From Fidelibacterota bacterium (GTDB lineage: Bacteria; Marinisomatota; Marinisomatia; Marinisomatales; UBA1611), in the NCBI GenBank assembly GCA_002718285.1, contig PBAR01000014.1, positions 43,202-82,971 of the forward strand: a DNA stretch of 39,770 nt, in the 5' to 3' direction. This document shows positions 39,257 to 39,770 of the stretch, piece by piece. The notes under the pieces were generated by a model. It worked only from the letters and a program-made list of their open reading frames with translations, did not search any database and had not been told where the DNA came from. Both the position numbers and the translations under genes were made by a program. Each line of letters starts with the position of its first letter. Position 1 is the first letter of the stretch.

Positions 39257-39679
39257 ATGGGTAAAGATTTCTTAGTAAATCAATTGAAAGATAATGAAGT
39301 AGAAGAGAAGGTTGAAACTAAAAAGAGTTATAAACCAACCTTCAAACGAACCCAATCAAATGGTGACACTTTGATTTCTGATGTATGGAAACCCTACCTT
39401 GTTTTTGAGTATGTAATTACCACACACAAGTTTAACCCAACAAACTATTCTAAAGATATTTCCCATAGAGAAAATATACATAAAGAAATAATGAAACTCC
39501 ATAATAAGGGATGGGGATATACTAAGATACATAGACACTTAATGGAAAACGGATTTCAGATTGGTAAAAGTAGAACGACGGTGGATTCAATCATTAAGAA
39601 AATCAAAAAAAGAAATCAATTTCTGAATCAATCAATCTACAAAAGTGGATTTCAAGATTTCAGAGTTAGGGTGTTTTAG
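39257..39679 (+). CDS. Hypothetical protein with HTH-like C-terminal half
   Basis: A 140-residue basic protein that I do not recognise. The second half (about 72-125) reads HKEIMKLHNKGWGYTKIHRH, then LMENGFQIGKSRTTVDSIIK. This spacing resembles the helix-turn-helix of recombinase-type or transposon proteins (L..kG.gy..I...L...G......t.v..I.k), but no catalytic domain accompanies it. The start ATG at 39257 has no clear ribosome binding site. It is 142 bases beyond the 5' end of the tRNA-Gly gene, and a short Cys-containing ORF follows within 6 bases. Possibly part of an accessory element extending beyond the window. Confidence 0.55.
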   Translation: MGKDFLVNQLKDNEVEEKVETKKSYKPTFKRTQSNGDTLISDVWKPYLVFEYVITTHKFNPTNYSKDISHRENIHKEIMKLHNKGWGYTKIHRHLMENGFQIGKSRTTVDSIIKKIKKRNQFLNQSIYKSGFQDFRVRVF

Positions 39680-39684
39680 TGTTA

Positions 39685-39770
39685 ATGAAACCTAAATGTG
39701 ATTTATGTAAAAACCGACATCCCATCCACAATGATGGATTTGAATACTTTGATTGTTGGAATTATCTTAT
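39685..39770 (+). CDS. Hypothetical protein, 3'-truncated by the window
   Basis: An ATG five bases after the previous stop opens a frame to the window edge. The 28 visible residues begin MKPKCDLCKNRHPIHNDGF and contain a CxxC plus His and Cys, like a small zinc finger. Too short to assign. Confidence 0.4.
   Translation, partial: MKPKCDLCKNRHPIHNDGFEYFDCWNYL

Overview
The window looks like a chromosomal segment from an AT-rich marine bacterium of the Fibrobacterota-Chlorobiota-Bacteroidota (FCB) assemblage, most likely Candidatus Marinimicrobia (SAR406) or a close relative. The evidence is several secreted proteins ending in a type IX secretion sorting domain (YPNPFNP motif plus a C-terminal LLK/FLK), a SusC/SusD pair, many TTG/GTG starts and few strong Shine-Dalgarno sites. 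This placement is an inference from gene content, as no rRNA or ribosomal protein is present.

Region 1-5.7 kb is metabolic: the 3' end of a YdeP-like molybdopterin oxidoreductase, an exported NAPE-PLD-like metallo-beta-lactamase-fold hydrolase, and, on the minus strand, a GHMP sugar kinase behind a NagB-like/PIG-L two-domain protein. Region 5.9-21.2 kb is a block of surface and secreted proteins: a CotH-domain protein, a DUF218 membrane protein that appears to start at an ATT codon, a 1292-residue lamin-tail lipoprotein with its own promoter and terminator, then a tight four-gene operon (secreted alpha/beta hydrolase, lamin-tail/PKD-like protein, SusC, SusD). The hydrolase and the large lipoprotein share a cysteine-bearing module, which ties them into one candidate substrate capture and uptake system. 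This is the best candidate here for an undescribed system.

Region 21.3-30 kb holds a membrane-fused hydrolase, an agmatinase-family enzyme, a voltage-gated K+ channel with a zinc-ribbon tail, and a divergent pair for oxidants or peroxide: a MauG-type di-heme peroxidase fused to a beta-helix, and a KatG with a lipoprotein signal. Region 30.1-32.2 kb has a two-gene nuclease operon (PD-(D/E)XK plus DEDDh exonuclease) and a MORN-variant protein. At 32.3 kb a TPP riboswitch directly abuts a TonB-dependent receptor, predicting thiamin-type uptake.

Region 34.7-35.3 kb is a scar: a sorting-domain fragment fused to a frameshifted tyrosine-recombinase tail, with short direct repeats, next to an initiator tRNA gene. 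The rest holds a second MORN protein, an exported EEP-family nuclease/phosphatase, the GTPase Der, tRNA-Gly(CCC), and an unrecognised HTH-like small protein followed by a truncated zinc-finger-like ORF at the right edge.
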